From NCBI GenBank assembly GCA_014800795.1, contig JAAVFL010000034.1, positions 36,285 through 100,284 on the forward strand: 64,000 bases of DNA, given 5' to 3'. Both the position numbers and the translations under genes were made by a program. The DNA comes from Bacteroidales bacterium. Its GTDB lineage: Bacteria; Bacteroidota; Bacteroidia; Bacteroidales; Muribaculaceae. Within the stretch, counting starts at the first letter, position 1, and each line of letters begins with the position of its first letter. This document shows positions 63,620 through 64,000 of this stretch, in pieces. The notes under the pieces are model-generated. The model had not been told where the DNA came from and did not search any database. It saw nothing but the letters and a program-made list of their open reading frames with translations.

Positions 63620-63654
63620 CGGATTATGCTGTTTGCGTTTTTTCTTTTAAGCCA

Positions 63655-63685
63655 CAAATTTACTAATTATTTGTGGAACGGCAAA
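63655..63685 (-). promoter_or_regulatory. Promoter of serS
   Basis: On the minus strand TTTG (63685-63682), 19 bases, TAAATTTG (63662-63655). An inverted repeat TCAGGTG / CACCTGA (63695-63701, 63729-63735) lies just upstream. Confidence 0.72.
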
Positions 63686-63793
63686 TTGTTTTGTTCAGGT
63701 GCCAGGTCAATGGAATCAAATTAGCCGACACCTGACGGTTCACCATCCTTCTTGTGCTTGCTCGTTTTCCATTACTTGATTTCTTTTCTTATT
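63686..63793. other. Non-coding stretch upstream of serS
   Basis: Apart from the TCAGGTG / CACCTGA inverted repeat noted with the promoter, nothing recognisable is seen before the repeated element begins at 63794. Confidence 0.5.
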
Positions 63794-64000
63794 AAGTAAG
63801 TCGTGAAAATTATTTTATACTTTCAGGGAGTGTATTTTTGAGCGATTTTCGCTCGAAGATGAAGGAGTGTAGATGTCTACACGTTATCGCCTGCGCTTTT
63901 GAGCTTGTCGAAAAAGACTGAAGATGAGAGTGAAAAGCGCCAAAAAGATGCCGCTGAAAGTGTAAAATATCTATTTTGAACATATATGTAATAATTTTCA
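63794..64000. mobile_element. Non-coding element with inverted ends, cut by the window edge
   Basis: It starts AAGTAAGTCGTGAAAATTAT and the window ends in GTAATAATTTTCA, the complement of that start as far as it goes; TGACTTACTT is expected next, giving a total of about 217 bases. Inside are GAGCGATTTTCGCTC (63840-63854) and the palindrome GTGTAGATGTCTACAC (63867-63882). No ORF above 20 codons fits. The ends match the 55-bp palindrome at 22461-22515, so both belong to one MITE-like family. Confidence 0.68.

Noticed and set aside
1..64000. tRNA, rRNA or CRISPR loci
   Set aside because: The gaps between genes were read for T-loop-like and regularly spaced repeats; none were seen. A covariance-model search could still find a small RNA missed by eye.

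Overview
The window looks like a chromosomal segment of a Bacteroidales bacterium, most likely Muribaculaceae or a close relative. Three things suggest this. Many gene starts are preceded by the Bacteroidetes promoter, TTG or TTTG about 19-20 bases upstream of TAnnTTTG, with no strong Shine-Dalgarno sequence. The gene orders yceD-rpmF-fabH-era and serB-mtaB-lpxL-glycosyltransferase are of Bacteroidetes type. Secreted and lipoprotein exo-glycosidases (GH29, GH78, GH92 twice, GH109) and sialate O-acetylesterases are abundant. The family-level assignment is inference. No rRNA, tRNA or CRISPR was seen.

Layout. 1-3.1 kb: era, fabH, rpmF and yceD (minus strand). 3.2-9.4 kb: a minus-strand run from greA through a HIT protein and a cysteine-free TlpA-like lipoprotein to three glycosyltransferase genes, one of them an ATP-grasp/GT2 fusion. 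9.4-10.5 kb: prfB, whose usual frameshift site has been repaired to a continuous frame. 10.6-13.7 kb: a fucosidase, sugar kinase and CBM9 operon. 14-17 kb: a TonB-C-domain protein, a small amidase and a SIMPL protein. 17-21 kb: a membrane polyferredoxin, Tat-exported aldo/keto reductase, DUF1893 and ECF S-component operon. 21-24.6 kb: a GH109 gene, then a zeta-toxin-like module bracketed by a perfect 52-bp direct repeat, then a YitT transporter. 24.6-32 kb: trpS and a GH92, GH-A and GH78 group. 32-36.7 kb: an M16 peptidase, a small inverted-repeat element with an HTH ORF, and fructose-bisphosphate aldolase. 36.8-45.8 kb: housekeeping genes (holA, cstA, PHP phosphatase, DEAD-box helicase, pyrE, and a 56-aa ferredoxin). 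45.9-52.3 kb: a second GH92, a sialate O-acetylesterase and a CotH/lamin-tail protein. 52.5-60.1 kb: a long minus-strand run (DUF5683, mltD-like, serB, mtaB, lpxL-like, GT2). 60.3-63.6 kb: a second esterase and serS. 63.8 kb to the end: the left part of a non-coding palindromic element.

How the genes work together. The secreted glycosidases and esterases fit removal of terminal fucose, rhamnose, mannose, N-acetylgalactosamine and O-acetyl groups from host or plant glycans. No SusC/SusD pair or PUL regulator lies in the window, so they appear to be free-standing exo-enzymes. The redox operon would pass electrons across the membrane to a periplasmic reductase. The strongest candidates for something new are the repeat-bracketed zeta module with reversed gene order, two elements with inverted repeats (one family with a full-size and a 55-bp copy), the ATP-grasp/GT2 fusion, and two lipoproteins that keep a redox fold but have lost its cofactor or catalytic residues.
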